Part shown: piece after piece, positions 1-12,604 of the stretch
Layout: each line of letters begins with the position of its first letter
How positions within the stretch are numbered: the first letter of the stretch is position 1
Assembly (NCBI RefSeq): GCF_004342285.1
Contig: NZ_SMCV01000004.1
Span: 62,001-126,000, forward strand
Origin: Klebsiella sp. BIGb0138
Lineage (GTDB): Bacteria > Pseudomonadota > Gammaproteobacteria > Enterobacterales > Enterobacteriaceae
Direction of reading: 5' to 3'
Length of the DNA stretch: 64,000 nt
Made by a program: the position numbers and the translations under genes
Notes under the pieces: model-generated
Seen by the model: the letters and a program-made list of their open reading frames with translations, nothing else
Told to the model about the DNA's origin: nothing
Database searches by the model: none

Positions 1-381
1 CTGGTCAATACGCCGCGCCACTGGGTGCGGGCAAACCCGCAGGCAACGCAGATCGCATTTTTGATGCGCGATGAGGCCGGAGTGGTTCAGCTGTGGCTTA
101 TATCGCCGCAGGGTCGCGATATGCGGCAATTAACTCACAACGTGAATGATATTCAATCGGCCTTTAACTGGCACCCGTCGGGGGAATGGCTGGGATTTGT
201 ACTGGATAATCGTCTGGCTATTTGCCATGCCCGCAGCGGTGAAATCACCTTTTTGACGGCCGATCATGAAAATCCGCCTTCCGCGGACGCAGTGGTATTT
301 TCTCCGGACGGGAAACAGCTGGCCTGGATGCAGGAAGTGGGCGGCTATCGTCAACTGTGGATAACCGAAGTCACGTTTTAA
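1..381 (+). CDS. yidR: YidR family protein, C-terminal part (5' end outside window)
   Basis: The reading frame is open from base 1 to the TAA at 379-381, so this is the last 126 residues of a longer protein (E. coli YidR is about 415 residues). The segment has beta-propeller style repeats resembling TolB/WD40 blades, for example IAFLMRDEAGVVQLWLIS and VVFSPDGKQLAWMQEVGG, each ending in a W- or L-rich strand. The family (DUF3748) is conserved in enterobacteria and its function is unknown. Being next to convergent yidQ and then ibpAB matches the E. coli order and supports the name. An internal GTG at 25 is not a credible start because the frame continues upstream of it. Confidence 0.85.
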   Translation: MVNTPRHWVRANPQATQIAFLMRDEAGVVQLWLISPQGRDMRQLTHNVNDIQSAFNWHPSGEWLGFVLDNRLAICHARSGEITFLTADHENPPSADAVVFSPDGKQLAWMQEVGGYRQLWITEVTF

Positions 382-382
382 A

Positions 383-715
383 TCAAGGTGCGGTCAGGGT
401 TGCTGGCGGAATGACCGAGTTGGTCGCCAGCGCCTTTTGCTCGCTCTTTTCCACACGCGATTTTATCGAGCTGTCAGTACGGAACATATCCCACGGCAGC
501 AGCAGGGTGTCCATCACCGCCGTGAAGGGCATATCAAGGGCGACCAGGGATTTCGTCCCCCAGTTGGCATCATTACTCCCCAGCATTTGCGCGCTGGCTC
601 GGGTTCCCGGATAGGTTCCTTCTTTTCCGCCGGTATGCGACATCACGCTGGAGCAACCGCTCAAACTTACCATCCCGCTGAACAGGACCAGCTTTAACAG
701 ACCGCTTTTCATCAT
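383..715 (-). CDS. yidQ: YceK/YidQ family lipoprotein
   Basis: Small predicted lipoprotein of 110 residues. It has a hydrophobic signal segment followed by the lipobox LSGC (lipidated Cys21), so it should be anchored in the envelope. The motif SHTGGKEGTYPGTRASAQ and the segment ALDMPFTAVMDTLLLPWD are hallmarks of the YceK/YidQ (DUF1375) family. The function is unknown. Two consecutive ATG codons are possible starts (715 and 712). The GGAAG upstream is better spaced for the second, which would give 109 residues. The gene converges on yidR with one base between the stops, as in E. coli. Confidence 0.9.
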   Translation of the reverse strand: MMKSGLLKLVLFSGMVSLSGCSSVMSHTGGKEGTYPGTRASAQMLGSNDANWGTKSLVALDMPFTAVMDTLLLPWDMFRTDSSIKSRVEKSEQKALATNSVIPPATLTAP

Positions 716-887
716 TCTTCCATCGTTGTTTCGGCATTGAGATAACCTTTATATCGGTTATATCGAGCCATCCCGTGAATGCCTAGCGTTATTGCGCCGC
801 ACTGTGGCAGGCATCGCATTTTGCTTTTTGTGCTCTCCCCAGTCTAAGCAATCAGCGGGAAACTGCAAAAAAAATTGGCCTTCCGCG

Positions 888-915
888 CTTGAAAACAGTG
901 GGAGGAACCACATTT
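888..915 (+). promoter_or_regulatory. Sigma-32 type promoter of ibpAB
   Basis: CTTGAAAA at 888-895 is followed 13 bases later by CCACATTT at 908-915. This resembles the heat-shock consensus CTTGAAA and CCCCATNT. The -10 lies in a perfect inverted repeat, CCACATT and AATGTGG (908-926, 5-base spacer), which could fold at the start of the transcript. Heat-shock sigma control of ibpAB is established in E. coli. The rest of the 306-base gap between yidQ and ibpA holds the 5' UTR and no credible ORF. Confidence 0.7.
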
Positions 916-959
916 TAATAATGTGGCCCGATGAGGATACGCCTGCGGGGTATTCCGGG

Positions 960-1021
960 TGATAACGACCTGTCCATGATGGAAGGTCATAAATTCTCGC
1001 TGATTTCAGGAGCTATTTATT
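960..1021 (+). ncRNA. ROSE-like RNA thermometer in the ibpA 5' UTR
   Basis: Upstream of ibpA the leader has one hairpin, GACCT/AGGTC (967-971 with 984-988). A second, imperfect hairpin pairs the segment TCGCTG (997-1002) with the Shine-Dalgarno region CAGGAG (1007-1012). The UCGCU anti-SD word with an unpaired G opposite AGGA is the conserved core of ROSE elements, which melt at heat-shock temperature and expose the ribosome site. Such a thermometer is established for E. coli ibpA. The assignment here rests on the matching layout and has not been folded computationally. Confidence 0.72.
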
Positions 1022-1435
1022 ATGCGTAATTTCGATCTCTCTCCGCTGTATCGTTCTGCCATTGGTTTTGACCGCCTTTTTAATCTGTTAGAGAACAATC
1101 AGAGCCAGAGTAATGGCGGCTACCCTCCGTACAACGTCGAGCTGGTAGATGAAAACCATTATCGCATCGCTATCGCCGTTGCCGGCTTTGCTGAGAGCGA
1201 ACTGGAGATCACCGCGCAGGATAATCTGCTGATCGTGAAAGGCTCCCATACGGCCGAGCAGAAAGAACGGACCTATCTTTATCAGGGGATCGCCGAGCGC
1301 AACTTTGAGCGCAAATTCCAGCTCGCGGAAAATATTCATGTCCGCGGCGCCAACCTGGTGAACGGTCTGCTGTATATCGATCTGGAACGCGTGATTCCGG
1401 AAGCCGATAAGCCACGCCGTATCGCCATCAACTAA
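1022..1435 (+). CDS. ibpA: Small heat shock protein IbpA
   Basis: Cytoplasmic small heat-shock chaperone of 137 residues that coats aggregated proteins and passes them to DnaK/ClpB. An alpha-crystallin domain covers about residues 30-125. The N-terminus [20 protein letters not shown] is the IbpA/B signature, and the C-terminal IAI is the IXI motif used for oligomerisation. It is followed by its paralogue ibpB after 113 bases. Regulation is by a sigma-32 type promoter and a 5' UTR thermometer. The length equals E. coli IbpA. Confidence 0.97.
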   Translation: MRNFDLSPLYRSAIGFDRLFNLLENNQSQSNGGYPPYNVELVDENHYRIAIAVAGFAESELEITAQDNLLIVKGSHTAEQKERTYLYQGIAERNFERKFQLAENIHVRGANLVNGLLYIDLERVIPEADKPRRIAIN

Positions 1436-1548
1436 TCCTGTTGGGTCGCCAGCGCGGCCCGATCCCGGAAAACTTGCTCGCCGTCAGGGAGCAAATGCGG
1501 GTTTTAAACCCGCGGCACTTACTCGCTTCTTAGAAGGAGAAACAGACT

Positions 1549-1977
1549 ATGCGTAACTACGATTTATCCCCGCTGCTGCGTCAATGGATCGGTTTTGACA
1601 AACTGGCCAGCGCACTGCAAACCACCAGCGAAAACCAGGGCTTCCCGCCGTATAACATTGAGAAAAGCGACGATAACCACTATCGCATCACCCTTGCGTT
1701 GGCCGGTTTCCGTCAGGAAGATCTGGATATTCAGTTGGAAGGGACGCGCCTGAGCGTGAAAGGGACGCCGCAGCAGGCGGACAAAGAAACACAATGGCTG
1801 CATCAGGGGTTAGTCAACCAGGCCTTTAGCCTGAGCTTTACCCTGGCAGAAAATATGGAAGTCTCTGGTGCGACCTTCAACAACGGTTTGTTGCATATTG
1901 ATTTAACCCGCAACGAGCCAGAGGCGGTTATCCCGCAGCGTATCGCCATCAGCGAGCGCCCGGCCCTCGATAGCTAA
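1549..1977 (+). CDS. ibpB: Small heat shock protein IbpB
   Basis: Second small heat-shock protein, 142 residues, partner of IbpA in mixed oligomers on aggregated substrates. The alpha-crystallin domain is at about residues 28-125. A C-terminal IAI motif is followed by a short polar tail absent from IbpA. The start is supported by AGAAGGAG 8 bases upstream. The leader CGCTTCTTAGAAGGAG can form a short hairpin (CTTCT with AGAAG) beside the ribosome site, so a second thermometer-like control is possible. A strong terminator follows, closing the ibpAB operon. Confidence 0.97.
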   Translation: MRNYDLSPLLRQWIGFDKLASALQTTSENQGFPPYNIEKSDDNHYRITLALAGFRQEDLDIQLEGTRLSVKGTPQQADKETQWLHQGLVNQAFSLSFTLAENMEVSGATFNNGLLHIDLTRNEPEAVIPQRIAISERPALDS

Positions 1978-1995
1978 GCCGACTTCGCATACAAG

Positions 1996-2020
1996 GCCCC
2001 GATTTTCGGGGCTTTTTTTT
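1996..2020 (+). terminator. Rho-independent terminator of ibpAB
   Basis: Perfect 7-bp stem GCCCCGA / TCGGGGC (1996-2002, 2006-2012) with a 3-base loop and eight T residues (2013-2020), 18 bases after the ibpB stop. Confidence 0.95.
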
Positions 2021-2154
2021 ACCTGAAAACCTGGTCTCATGGTCGATATGTCATTCCGATGACCCGCTGATTATTGTGCGCCAGGCTGCATACTGGCCTG
2101 GAGGCTTAGGTCATAATCCCTGCTATTGATGATGTTATTCACAGGGAACAGACG

Positions 2155-3816
2155 ATGAGTGATATCGCATTGACCGTCAGCGTACTGGCGCTGGTGGCGG
2201 TAGTCGGATTGTGGATCGGCAATGTCAAAATTCGCGGCGTCGGGTTTGGCATCGGCGGCGTGCTGTTTGGCGGCATTATCGTTGGCCACTTTGTCGACCA
2301 GGCGGGGATTGCCCTCAGCAGCCCGATGCTGCACTTTATCCAGGAGTTTGGCCTGATCCTCTTCGTGTATACCATCGGTATTCAGGTAGGGCCGGGTTTC
2401 TTTGCTTCTCTGCGCGTCTCCGGGCTACGGCTCAATCTCTTCGCCATCCTTATCGTGATCCTCGGCGGTCTGGTCACCGCGCTGTTGCATAAGCTGTTTC
2501 AAATCCCGCTGCCGGTGGTGCTCGGTATTTTCTCCGGTGCGGTCACCAATACGCCGGCGCTCGGGGCCGGACAGCAGATTCTGCGCGACCTTGGCGTGCC
2601 GTTTGAGGTTATCGACCAGATGGGGATGAGCTATGCCATGGCCTATCCGTTCGGCATTTGCGGTATTCTGCTGACCATGTGGCTGGTGCGTCTGTTTTTT
2701 CGCATTAACGTCGAAAACGAAGCCCAGCAGTTCGATGAGCGCAGCGGGAACGGGCATGCGGTCCTGCAAACCATCAACGTTCGCGTGGAAAACCCTAACC
2801 TGAATAATATGGCGATTCAGGACGTTCCGATGCTCAACAGCGATAAGTTGATTTGTTCTCGTCTCAAGCGCGATGAGCTGCTGATGGTACCGGCGCCGGG
2901 AACCTTAATTCAAACCGGCGATCTCCTGCATCTTGTCGGGCGACCGGAGGATTTACATAACGCTCAGCTGGTCATCGGCAAGGAAGTGGCGACCTCGCTC
3001 TCCACCCGCGGCACGGATCTCAAAGTGGAGCGGGTGGTCGTCACCAACGAGAAGGTGTTAGGCAAGCGTATCCGCGATCTGCATTTTAAACAGCGCTATG
3101 ACGTGGTGATCTCGCGGCTGAATCGCGCCGGGGTTGAGCTGGTGGCCAGCAGTCACGCCAGCCTGCAGTTTGGCGACATTCTTAATCTTGTCGGTCGCCC
3201 GGAGGCGATCGATGCCGTTGCCGCTGAACTGGGCAACGCGCAGCAAAAACTGCAGCAGGTGCAGATGCTGCCGGTGTTTATCGGTATTGGCCTCGGGGTG
3301 CTGCTTGGCTCGATCCCGCTGTTTATTCCCGGCTTCCCGGCCGCGCTGAAGCTGGGGCTGGCCGGCGGGCCGCTGATTATGGCGCTGATCCTCGGGCGCA
3401 TCGGCAGTATCGGCAAGCTGTACTGGTTTATGCCGCCGAGCGCCAACCTCGCGCTACGCGAGCTGGGGATTGTGCTGTTTCTGGCGGTCGTGGGGCTGAA
3501 ATCCGGCGGCGATTTCGTGGCGACGCTGACCGAAGGTGACGGGCTGAGCTGGATTGCCTACGGGATTTTTATCACCGCGATCCCGCTGCTGGCCGTAGGG
3601 ATTCTGGCGCGGCTGCTGCTGAAGATGAACTATCTGACTCTGTGCGGCATGCTGGCCGGATCGATGACCGACCCTCCGGCGCTGGCCTTCGCCAACAATC
3701 TGCACGCCACCAGCGGGGCGGCGGCGCTTTCATATGCGACGGTCTATCCGCTGGTGATGTTTTTGCGCATCATTACGCCGCAGCTACTGGCCGTGCTGTT
3801 CTGGGGAATGGGTTAA
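2155..3816 (+). CDS. yidE: YidE/YbjL family putative transporter
   Basis: Inner-membrane protein of 553 residues, the same length as E. coli YidE. The architecture is typical of AspT/YidE/YbjL transporters. About five membrane helices (residues 5-180, with [14 protein letters not shown]) are followed by two cytoplasmic TrkA-C/RCK_C domains (about 190-280 and 285-370). A second, homologous membrane half ends the protein (about 375-553, with the matching [14 protein letters not shown]). The repeated T-x-P-A-L-x-A motif shows the internal duplication. The substrate is unknown. The start has AGGGAAC upstream. Its 3' end overlaps the convergent yidP by 33 bases. Confidence 0.93.
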   Translation: MSDIALTVSVLALVAVVGLWIGNVKIRGVGFGIGGVLFGGIIVGHFVDQAGIALSSPMLHFIQEFGLILFVYTIGIQVGPGFFASLRVSGLRLNLFAILIVILGGLVTALLHKLFQIPLPVVLGIFSGAVTNTPALGAGQQILRDLGVPFEVIDQMGMSYAMAYPFGICGILLTMWLVRLFFRINVENEAQQFDERSGNGHAVLQTINVRVENPNLNNMAIQDVPMLNSDKLICSRLKRDELLMVPAPGTLIQTGDLLHLVGRPEDLHNAQLVIGKEVATSLSTRGTDLKVERVVVTNEKVLGKRIRDLHFKQRYDVVISRLNRAGVELVASSHASLQFGDILNLVGRPEAIDAVAAELGNAQQKLQQVQMLPVFIGIGLGVLLGSIPLFIPGFPAALKLGLAGGPLIMALILGRIGSIGKLYWFMPPSANLALRELGIVLFLAVVGLKSGGDFVATLTEGDGLSWIAYGIFITAIPLLAVGILARLLLKMNYLTLCGMLAGSMTDPPALAFANNLHATSGAAALSYATVYPLVMFLRIITPQLLAVLFWGMG

Positions 3817-4530
3817 CGGCGTTTCAAGGTGGACGCGCCGCAGATGGTAGTCCACCTGATATTCGCTGGCATTGCGGAACATCACCGAATAGTTGAGGAA
3901 CTCGCCGCTGTCGCTGTAGGAAAGGGAGGTAATACGCAACAGCGGCGTTTGCTCCGGGACATTCATCGACTGGGCCAGCTGTCTGTCTGCCAGCACCGGC
4001 GTCAGGCTTTCATAGTTGCCGCTAATGGTGATGCCGCACTCCTTTTCGATGTAGTCGAATTTTGACCCCTCCAGATGCGCCAGCGACAGGTTGCGAAACA
4101 GTTTTACCGGCATATAGCTGTCTTCGAGCATCAGAGATTTACCGTCCACGTAGCGTACCCGGCGCGAGAAATAGATCCGTTCATTAATCTGGATGCGCAG
4201 CTGGCTGGCGATAGCCGGCGGGGCGGGCATCACTTCGAAGATCAGCACCTGGCTTACCACCTCTTTCCCCTGCTGACGTAACACCTCGGCAAGACCGGTC
4301 AGATTAGTGGTCTCATGGTGAACATCTTTCCGGGCGACGAAGGTTCCGGAGCCGTGACGACGAACCACCAGCCCCCAGCTCACCAGCAGGTCGATAGCCT
4401 TCCGGACCGTCATCCGCGCGACGCCAAATTCTTGCGCCAGCTTTTTCTCACCCGGTAACGGACTGCCGATATTGAAATCGGAAGAATTCAGCCGAAGCCG
4501 TAATCTGTCCGCAATAGATTTGTAGATCAC
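3784..4530 (-). CDS. yidP: GntR family regulator YidP
   Basis: GntR/HutC-type transcription factor of 248 residues. The winged helix is at about residues 1-70 ([24 protein letters not shown]), and a UbiC/UTRA effector-binding domain covers about 90-240. It is divergent from aglA across a 300-base regulatory gap, so it most likely controls the alpha-glucoside operon. Whether it represses or activates cannot be told from sequence. UTRA domains usually bind the phosphorylated or free sugar. The 3' end lies within the end of yidE on the other strand. Confidence 0.88.
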   Translation of the reverse strand: MIYKSIADRLRLRLNSSDFNIGSPLPGEKKLAQEFGVARMTVRKAIDLLVSWGLVVRRHGSGTFVARKDVHHETTNLTGLAEVLRQQGKEVVSQVLIFEVMPAPPAIASQLRIQINERIYFSRRVRYVDGKSLMLEDSYMPVKLFRNLSLAHLEGSKFDYIEKECGITISGNYESLTPVLADRQLAQSMNVPEQTPLLRITSLSYSDSGEFLNYSVMFRNASEYQVDYHLRRVHLETPLTHSPEQHGQ

Positions 4531-4830
4531 CAGTAGACCTCTATTCCATTTATTAAAAGAGTAATCAAACCGTCTTTTTGCGTAAAAAATCCATTTAATA
4601 CATTGAGATGTTATTTATTCATTCGCCCGCCCGTATCAACACAATTCATCATGTCTAATTTTTACACAAAAAGTAGACAACATTGCTGTAAATAAAACCA
4701 TGAAAGCGATCACGAATCGCAACGCCATAGCATGTTGTCAGACAGGTAAATTCCTATTCTCGCTTTAGGCCGATACTCAACACAAATAAGGCCTCTCTTA
4801 CCCTACTGGTTGTTAAATGAGGATTTTAAA
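4531..4830. promoter_or_regulatory. yidP-aglA divergent control region
   Basis: AT-rich 300-base gap with no gene. TGTCTA (4652-4657) and TAGACA (4674-4679) form an inverted pair 16 bases apart. A related AGTAGACCT (4531-4539) sits at the yidP start, so GTCTA/TAGAC half-sites are candidate HutC-type operators. CATGA-N6-TCACG at 4699-4714 is a weak CRP-like site (7 of 10 consensus bases), plausible for a PTS sugar operon. GAGG at about 4819-4822 is the ribosome site that favours the aglA start at 4831. Confidence 0.5.
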
Positions 4831-7772
<2,942 letters not shown>

Positions 7773-7785
7773 TCTTTGCCCTTCG

Positions 7786-7811
7786 CCGGCATCCATCGGG
7801 TGCCGGTTCTT
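7786..7811 (+). terminator. Probable terminator of aglAB
   Basis: Stem CCGGCA / TGCCGG (7786-7791, 7801-7806) with a 9-base loop and a short TTCTT tail, 14 bases after the aglB stop. The U-tract is weak. Confidence 0.55.
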
Positions 7812-7882
7812 CCTGCCTCTCCCCTGTTCGTGATGAATTACGCTATGCTGAAGCCTGCTCGCGGTACGAACAAGGAACTCTG

Positions 7883-8230
7883 ATGAAAATTTCTCGCGTC
7901 GGCGAAGCGCCGGATTACCGCTTCTCGTTGGCCAACGAACGCACTTTTCTGGCGTGGATCCGCACGGCGTTAGGCTTTCTTGCCGCCGGCGTCGGCTTAG
8001 ATCAGCTGGCGCCGGATTTTGCCACGCCGCTGATTCGCGAACTCCTGGCGCTGCTGCTGTGCCTGTTTGCCGGCGGTCTGGCGATTTATGGCTACCTGCG
8101 CTGGCTGAGTAACGAAAAAGCGATGCGCCTGAAGCAGGATCTGCCTTACACCAGAACGCTGCTGGTCATTAGCGTCTTATTGATGATCGTGGTGGGGGTG
8201 GTGATGGCGCTGGTGCTCTATGGCGGATAG
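7883..8230 (+). CDS. yidH: DUF202 inner-membrane protein YidH
   Basis: Small membrane protein of 115 residues with three predicted helices (about residues 28-45, 53-73 and 92-112). The DUF202 signature is FSLANERTFLAWIRTALGFLAAGVGLDQ. The function is unknown; length and neighbour match E. coli YidH. AAGGAA precedes the ATG. The 3' end overlaps yidG by 11 bases, so the two small proteins are co-translated and may act together. Confidence 0.93.
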   Translation: MKISRVGEAPDYRFSLANERTFLAWIRTALGFLAAGVGLDQLAPDFATPLIRELLALLLCLFAGGLAIYGYLRWLSNEKAMRLKQDLPYTRTLLVISVLLMIVVGVVMALVLYGG

Positions 8231-8582
8231 GCGCCGGGCGCGGCGGGAAAGCGATCCGGGCCTGCAGCCGGAGCGTACGTCGCTGGCCTGGTTTCGTACC
8301 CTGCTGGGCTACGGAGCGCTGATGGCGCTGGCGATTAAACATAGCTGGCATAGCGCCGGCACGCTGTTCTGGCTGTCGATTGGCGTACTGGCGGTGGTGG
8401 CGATAATCCTCTGGCGCTACACGCGTAGCCGCAATCTGATGGATGTGAACGATAATGATTTTGTGCAGCCGCAGGCGGTGCGTGACAAATTTTTAATCGC
8501 TCTCGCAGTGCTTTCGCTGTCATTGTTGTTTGCTTTCATGCACCTGCGGCAGATCGGGTTATTCATTCAGGCGGTGACATGA
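8220..8582 (+). CDS. yidG: DUF202 inner-membrane protein YidG
   Basis: Paralogue of YidH, 120 residues, with three predicted membrane helices and the same family signature (LQPERTSLAWFRTLLGYGALMALAIKH). The start lies inside the yidH end. The function is unknown. The stop codon overlaps a following ATG (ATGA at 8579-8582) that opens only a very short frame, which suggests that a third cistron once followed. Confidence 0.93.
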   Translation: MADRRRARRESDPGLQPERTSLAWFRTLLGYGALMALAIKHSWHSAGTLFWLSIGVLAVVAIILWRYTRSRNLMDVNDNDFVQPQAVRDKFLIALAVLSLSLLFAFMHLRQIGLFIQAVT

Positions 8583-8715
8583 CAGGAAGTCAGGCGAGTC
8601 AGCTTAGTCCACCCGCTTCGGGCGCGGAATACGCCGCGGCAGCTGTATGCGGGTGATGCGCGATTTACGCAGGCAGCAGCGGTCAGCGGCGGAGCTGATG
8701 TCGCTGCTGCGTTGA
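8579..8715 (+). pseudogene. Possible decayed remnant of a third gene after yidG (yidF position)
   Basis: An ATG overlapping the yidG stop opens a 25-codon frame (MTGSQASQLS...) that stops at about 8656. A different frame across the same DNA runs to a TGA at 8713-8715 and reads like a protein end, with ATG 8647 and the basic tail MRDLRRQQRSAAELMSLLR. A single one-base shift near 8610 would join the two. E. coli has yidF at this position. I cannot show homology, so this is a suggestion of a frameshifted, shortened gene. Confidence 0.3.
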
Positions 8716-8722
8716 CGGTGCC

Positions 8723-10051
8723 TTAGCGTCCTTTCGCCAGGTACTGCGCCATCTCATCTTCCGGCACCATACCTCCGCCGGTCGCCCAGACCAGGTGCGT
8801 CGCATGCTGCATCTGTTCCGCCGTGAAGCCGTGCATCTGCTGGTACGCCGCGCTGGCGCAGATGCGCTGCGGTCCGGCCATCCCCGCCAGCGCCGACGGT
8901 TCCAGGCGAATACTCTCTACCTGCGCCAGCCAGCCCAGCATGTCATACATCGTCTGGTCATTGAGGGTGTAGAAGCCATCCAGCAGGCGCTCCATGGCCC
9001 GTCCGACGAAACCTGAGGCCCGGCCAACGGCCAGCCCGTCGGCGGCGGTCAGGTTATCAATCCCGAGATCCTGGACCGAGATACCATCATGCAGGCCGGT
9101 ATGGACGCCGAGCAGCATGCACGGGGAGTGCGTGGGTTCGGCGAAGAAACAGCGGACATGGTCGCCGAAGGCCAGCTTCAGCCCAAATGCGACGCCGCCA
9201 GGGCCGCCGCCCACGCCGCACGGCAGATACACAAACAGCGGACGATCGGCGTCCACCACCCGTCCCTGGCGGGCAAACTGCGCCTTCAGGCGTTCGCCGG
9301 CGACGGCATAGCCGAGGAACAGCGTGCGCGAGTTTTCGTCATCGATAAAGAAACAGTTGGGATCCCCTTCTGCGGCCTTACGTCCCTGTTCGACCGCGAC
9401 GCCGTAATCCTGTTCGTATTCAACCACCGTCACGCCGTGGCTGCGCAGCTTCGCTTTTTTCCATGCCCGGGCGTCGGCAGACATATGTACGGTGACGTTA
9501 AAACCGATACGCGCGCTCATGATACCAATCGACATCCCGAGGTTACCGGTGGAGCCCACCGCGATGCTGTACTGGCTAAAGAAGTGCTTAAATTCCGGCG
9601 TCAGCAGCTTACGGTAGTCATCGGCGGGGGTGAGTAAACCCGCGTCCAGCGCCAGTTTTTCGGCGTGGGTCAGGACCTCATAAATACCGCCGCGGGCTTT
9701 GATAGAGCCGGAGATGGGCAGATGGCTGTCTTTTTTCAACAGTAAATCGCCGGCGATGGGTTGGGAAAAAGCCTGTTCCAGTCGCGCTTTCATGGCCGGA
9801 ATCGCAACCAGTTCAGATTCGATAATTCCGCCGGCGGCGGCGGTTTCCGGGAAGGCTTGCGCCAGGTACGGCGCGAAGCGCTCAAGCCGGGCGCGGGCGT
9901 CCTGGACATCGTCGCGGGTCAGGCCCACGTAGGGTAAACCTGCGGCTAACGAGGTGGTTGCCGGGTTAAACCAGGTGGTTTCTTTCAGGGCAATCAGATC
10001 CTCCAGCAGAGGGTACTGTGCAAGTAAAGTGGTCATGTCAGCGTTTTTCAT
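8723..10051 (-). CDS. dsdA: D-serine dehydratase (ammonia-lyase)
   Basis: Cytoplasmic PLP enzyme that converts D-serine to pyruvate and ammonia. It is 442 residues, identical in length to E. coli DsdA. The PLP lysine is Lys118 in [11 protein letters not shown], and the phosphate-binding glycine loop is [11 protein letters not shown] at about residues 165-175. It lies 17 bases downstream of dsdX on the same strand, so the two form the dsdXA operon under the divergent activator DsdC. It allows growth on, and detoxification of, D-serine, which is abundant in urine. Confidence 0.97.
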   Translation of the reverse strand: MKNADMTTLLAQYPLLEDLIALKETTWFNPATTSLAAGLPYVGLTRDDVQDARARLERFAPYLAQAFPETAAAGGIIESELVAIPAMKARLEQAFSQPIAGDLLLKKDSHLPISGSIKARGGIYEVLTHAEKLALDAGLLTPADDYRKLLTPEFKHFFSQYSIAVGSTGNLGMSIGIMSARIGFNVTVHMSADARAWKKAKLRSHGVTVVEYEQDYGVAVEQGRKAAEGDPNCFFIDDENSRTLFLGYAVAGERLKAQFARQGRVVDADRPLFVYLPCGVGGGPGGVAFGLKLAFGDHVRCFFAEPTHSPCMLLGVHTGLHDGISVQDLGIDNLTAADGLAVGRASGFVGRAMERLLDGFYTLNDQTMYDMLGWLAQVESIRLEPSALAGMAGPQRICASAAYQQMHGFTAEQMQHATHLVWATGGGMVPEDEMAQYLAKGR

Positions 10052-10068
10052 ATTACGTCTCTTTGCGC

Positions 10069-11406
10069 TCAGATGATGAAAGAAAGCAGGAAGGTGCAGG
10101 CCAGTGCAAGCACGGAGGCGATAAATGTGGCCGTAGTATAGTATTTGAACGTCTCATTCAGGCTAGCCCCGCAGTATTGTTTAACCAGCCAGAACAGGGA
10201 ATCGGTAACGATCGTGCAGCCAATTGCGCCGGAACCAATGGCGATGGCGATGATCTCCGGGCTGACGCCAGGGTACAGCGGCAGCATCGGCGCGACGATA
10301 GCGGTCGCCCCCATCATGGCGACGGTCGCCGAACCCACCGCCGCGTGCAGAATCAGCGCCACCAGCCAGGCCAGCAGAATCGGGTGCATATGCATGTTCG
10401 ACAGAATGACCGCCAGCGAATCGGCCAGGCCGCTGGTTTTCAGGATGGCGTTGAACGCGCCGCCCGCGCCGATAATCAGCAGAATGTTGGCGATCGAGCC
10501 GAAGCCCTTTTCGGTATGGGTCAGCAGCGTGGCCATGCCCATATTCTGGCGGATCCCCAGGATGTAGTAAGCCACGAAGACGGCGATGAACATGGCGGTA
10601 ATGGGGTTACCGATAAACTCCAGCAGCATGTACAGCGTGCCGCCTTTGGCCATATTCAGCTCGGCCACGGTTTTTATCAGCATCAACGCAATTGGCAGCA
10701 GGATGGTCAACAGCGTGGCGCCGAGCGACGGCAGCGTCTCTTCCTTACGGACTTCCAGATTAGCGAACTCGAGAGGAACCGCTTTGAACGGCAGGCGGTT
10801 GCCCAGTATTTTCAGGAACAGCGGCCCGCCGACCAGCGAAGCCATCAGGCCGACCAGCAGACCGTAGACAATCACGGTACCTATATCGGCACCCAGTTTA
10901 TTGGCGACGAACAGCGCGGCCGGATGCGGCGGTACGACGCAATGTACGGCCATTAATGCGGTACACAGAGGAATAGCCAGCTTCAGCAGGGAGGTGTGGG
11001 TCTTTTTGGCGATCGAAAAGGCCAGCGGAATCAGCAGCACCACGCCCACTTCGACAAACAGCGTAATCCCGCAAATCAGGCCCACCAGCACCATGATCAC
11101 ATCGACCGATAGCCAGCGGCAGCGCTGGAGGGTCAGGCCAATACGTTCTGCGGCGCCCGAGACCTCCATCATTTTACCGAGGATAGTGCCGAGGCCGATC
11201 ACCGCCGCCAGGAAGCCGAGGGTTCCGCCGATCCCGTTTTCAATGGCGTTGACCATATCCAGCGGGCTCATGCCCATCATGGCGCCAACGAAGAAGCTGG
11301 CTAACAGCAGCGCCAGGAACGGGTGAAGTTTCAGCTTTACGATAGTTAATATAATCAACACGATGCTTATCAATAGCGTGCTCACAACCCAAATCTGAGA
11401 TTCCAT
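10069..11406 (-). CDS. dsdX: D-serine transporter DsdX (GntP family)
   Basis: Inner-membrane permease of the gluconate/GntP family, about 12 helices, that imports D-serine for DsdA. The chosen start at 11406 ([18 protein letters not shown]) gives 445 residues, as in E. coli, and is preceded by GAGGTGG. A longer frame reaches 11457, but the extra 17 residues are not family-like. First gene of the dsdXA operon. Confidence 0.95.
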   Translation of the reverse strand: MESQIWVVSTLLISIVLIILTIVKLKLHPFLALLLASFFVGAMMGMSPLDMVNAIENGIGGTLGFLAAVIGLGTILGKMMEVSGAAERIGLTLQRCRWLSVDVIMVLVGLICGITLFVEVGVVLLIPLAFSIAKKTHTSLLKLAIPLCTALMAVHCVVPPHPAALFVANKLGADIGTVIVYGLLVGLMASLVGGPLFLKILGNRLPFKAVPLEFANLEVRKEETLPSLGATLLTILLPIALMLIKTVAELNMAKGGTLYMLLEFIGNPITAMFIAVFVAYYILGIRQNMGMATLLTHTEKGFGSIANILLIIGAGGAFNAILKTSGLADSLAVILSNMHMHPILLAWLVALILHAAVGSATVAMMGATAIVAPMLPLYPGVSPEIIAIAIGSGAIGCTIVTDSLFWLVKQYCGASLNETFKYYTTATFIASVLALACTFLLSFII

Positions 11407-11631
11407 ACCCCACCTCGCCTGTGAATAATCTGCGGCTATTGAACAGAAAAACGTCATCGGCTGACAAACGATATAAATCGCCTTTCAGGTGAATTGGATT
11501 AAATCAAAATGGTGATTTCGGTCTTAAAATGGCTATTTTTTGTGTCATGAATCACTTTTTATCATCTTTAAGCCAGCATGAGGCGGCCATTTTCCTTACA
11601 ATCGACGGGAATAAAATGAGGGGAGCGGACG
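11407..11631. promoter_or_regulatory. dsdX-dsdC divergent control region
   Basis: TGTGT-N6-TCACT at 11541-11556 matches the CRP consensus at 8 of 10 positions, and CRP control of dsdXA is known in E. coli. AAATCA / TGATTT (11501-11506, 11513-11518) is an inverted repeat of the spacing used by LysR regulators and a candidate DsdC site. GGGGAG precedes the dsdC start. Confidence 0.5.
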
Positions 11632-12558
11632 ATGGATGCGCTAAAAGAGATCGGTAACCGGCTGCTGAACGGCTGGCAGCTGTCGAAGCTGTACACCTTT
11701 GAGGTCGCCGCGCGGCACGAGTCGTTCGCGCTGGCGGCGCAGGAGCTGTCGCTGACGCCCAGCGCGGTGAGCCACCGCATTAATCAGCTGGAGGAGGAGC
11801 TGGGCATTCAGCTATTTGTCCGTTCTCATCGCAAGGTGGAATTAACTCATGAAGGGCGGCGGGTTTTCTGGGCGCTGAAGTCATCGCTGGACAGCCTGAA
11901 TCAGGAGATACTGGATATCAAAAACCAGGAGCTGTCCGGCACGCTGACCGTTTACTCGCGCCCGTCAATCGCCCAATGCTGGCTGGTACCGGCGTTAGGC
12001 GATTTTACCCGTCGTTATCCCGCCATCTCGCTAACCGTATTGACCGGCAACGATAATGTGAACATGCAGCGGGCGGGCATCGATTTGGCAATCTATTTTG
12101 ACGATCTGCCTTCATCGCAACTGAGCCATCACTTCCTGATGGATGAGGCGATTGTGCCGGTTTGCACCCAGGACTATGCCCGCCAGCATCAGCTGCAGCA
12201 GAATCCCGATAACCTGCAGCACTGCACTCTGCTGCATGACCGTCAGGCCTGGAGCAACGACTCCGGTACCGATGAGTGGTTTAGCTGGGCGCAGCATTTC
12301 GGGGTGAATTTACCGCAATCATCGGGTATTGGCTTCGATCGTTCCGATTTAGCGGTGATTGCGGCGATGAACCATGTTGGTGTCGCGATGGGGCGTAAAC
12401 GGCTGGTGCAAAAGCGCCTTGCCAGCGGAGAGCTGATCGCGCCTTTTGGTGAGATGACCCTGAAGTGCCATCAGCATTACTACGTGACGACCCTTGCGGG
12501 CCGTCAGTGGCCAAAAATTGATGCCTTTATTCGCTGGCTGCAAGGGCTGGCGCAGTAA
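11632..12558 (+). CDS. dsdC: LysR-type activator of D-serine catabolism
   Basis: LysR-family regulator of 308 residues. The DNA-binding helix-turn-helix is at about residues 18-76 (FEVAARHESFALAAQELSLT followed by PSAVSHRINQLEEELGIQLF), and a periplasmic-binding-like effector domain covers about 100-300. It is divergent from dsdX, as in E. coli, where DsdC activates dsdXA with D-serine as inducer. The 3' end faces emrD, with a REP-like palindrome between them. Confidence 0.95.
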   Translation: MDALKEIGNRLLNGWQLSKLYTFEVAARHESFALAAQELSLTPSAVSHRINQLEEELGIQLFVRSHRKVELTHEGRRVFWALKSSLDSLNQEILDIKNQELSGTLTVYSRPSIAQCWLVPALGDFTRRYPAISLTVLTGNDNVNMQRAGIDLAIYFDDLPSSQLSHHFLMDEAIVPVCTQDYARQHQLQQNPDNLQHCTLLHDRQAWSNDSGTDEWFSWAQHFGVNLPQSSGIGFDRSDLAVIAAMNHVGVAMGRKRLVQKRLASGELIAPFGEMTLKCHQHYYVTTLAGRQWPKIDAFIRWLQGLAQ

Positions 12559-12571
12559 TGTTTCCGGCGCT

Positions 12572-12602
12572 GCCCGGATAAGACGTAAGCCGCGATCCGG
12601 GC
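12572..12602. repeat. REP-like palindrome between dsdC and emrD
   Basis: GCCCGGAT / ATCCGGGC arms (12572-12579, 12595-12602) around AAGACGTAAGCCGCG. The layout resembles enterobacterial REP units and sits between convergent genes, reaching to within 2 bases of the emrD stop. It may serve as a bidirectional transcript end. Confidence 0.6.
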
Positions 12603-12604
12603 GT

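Noticed and set aside
3784-3816. 33-base overlap of yidE and yidP as a sign of frameshift
   Set aside because: Both proteins end with family-like sequence and both stops are clear. Convergent overlaps of this size occur in compact genomes.
10018-10956. 312-codon plus-strand frame opposite dsdX
   Set aside because: Its composition (His, Gln, Arg, Asp runs) is that of a shadow of a membrane protein gene. dsdX is conserved.
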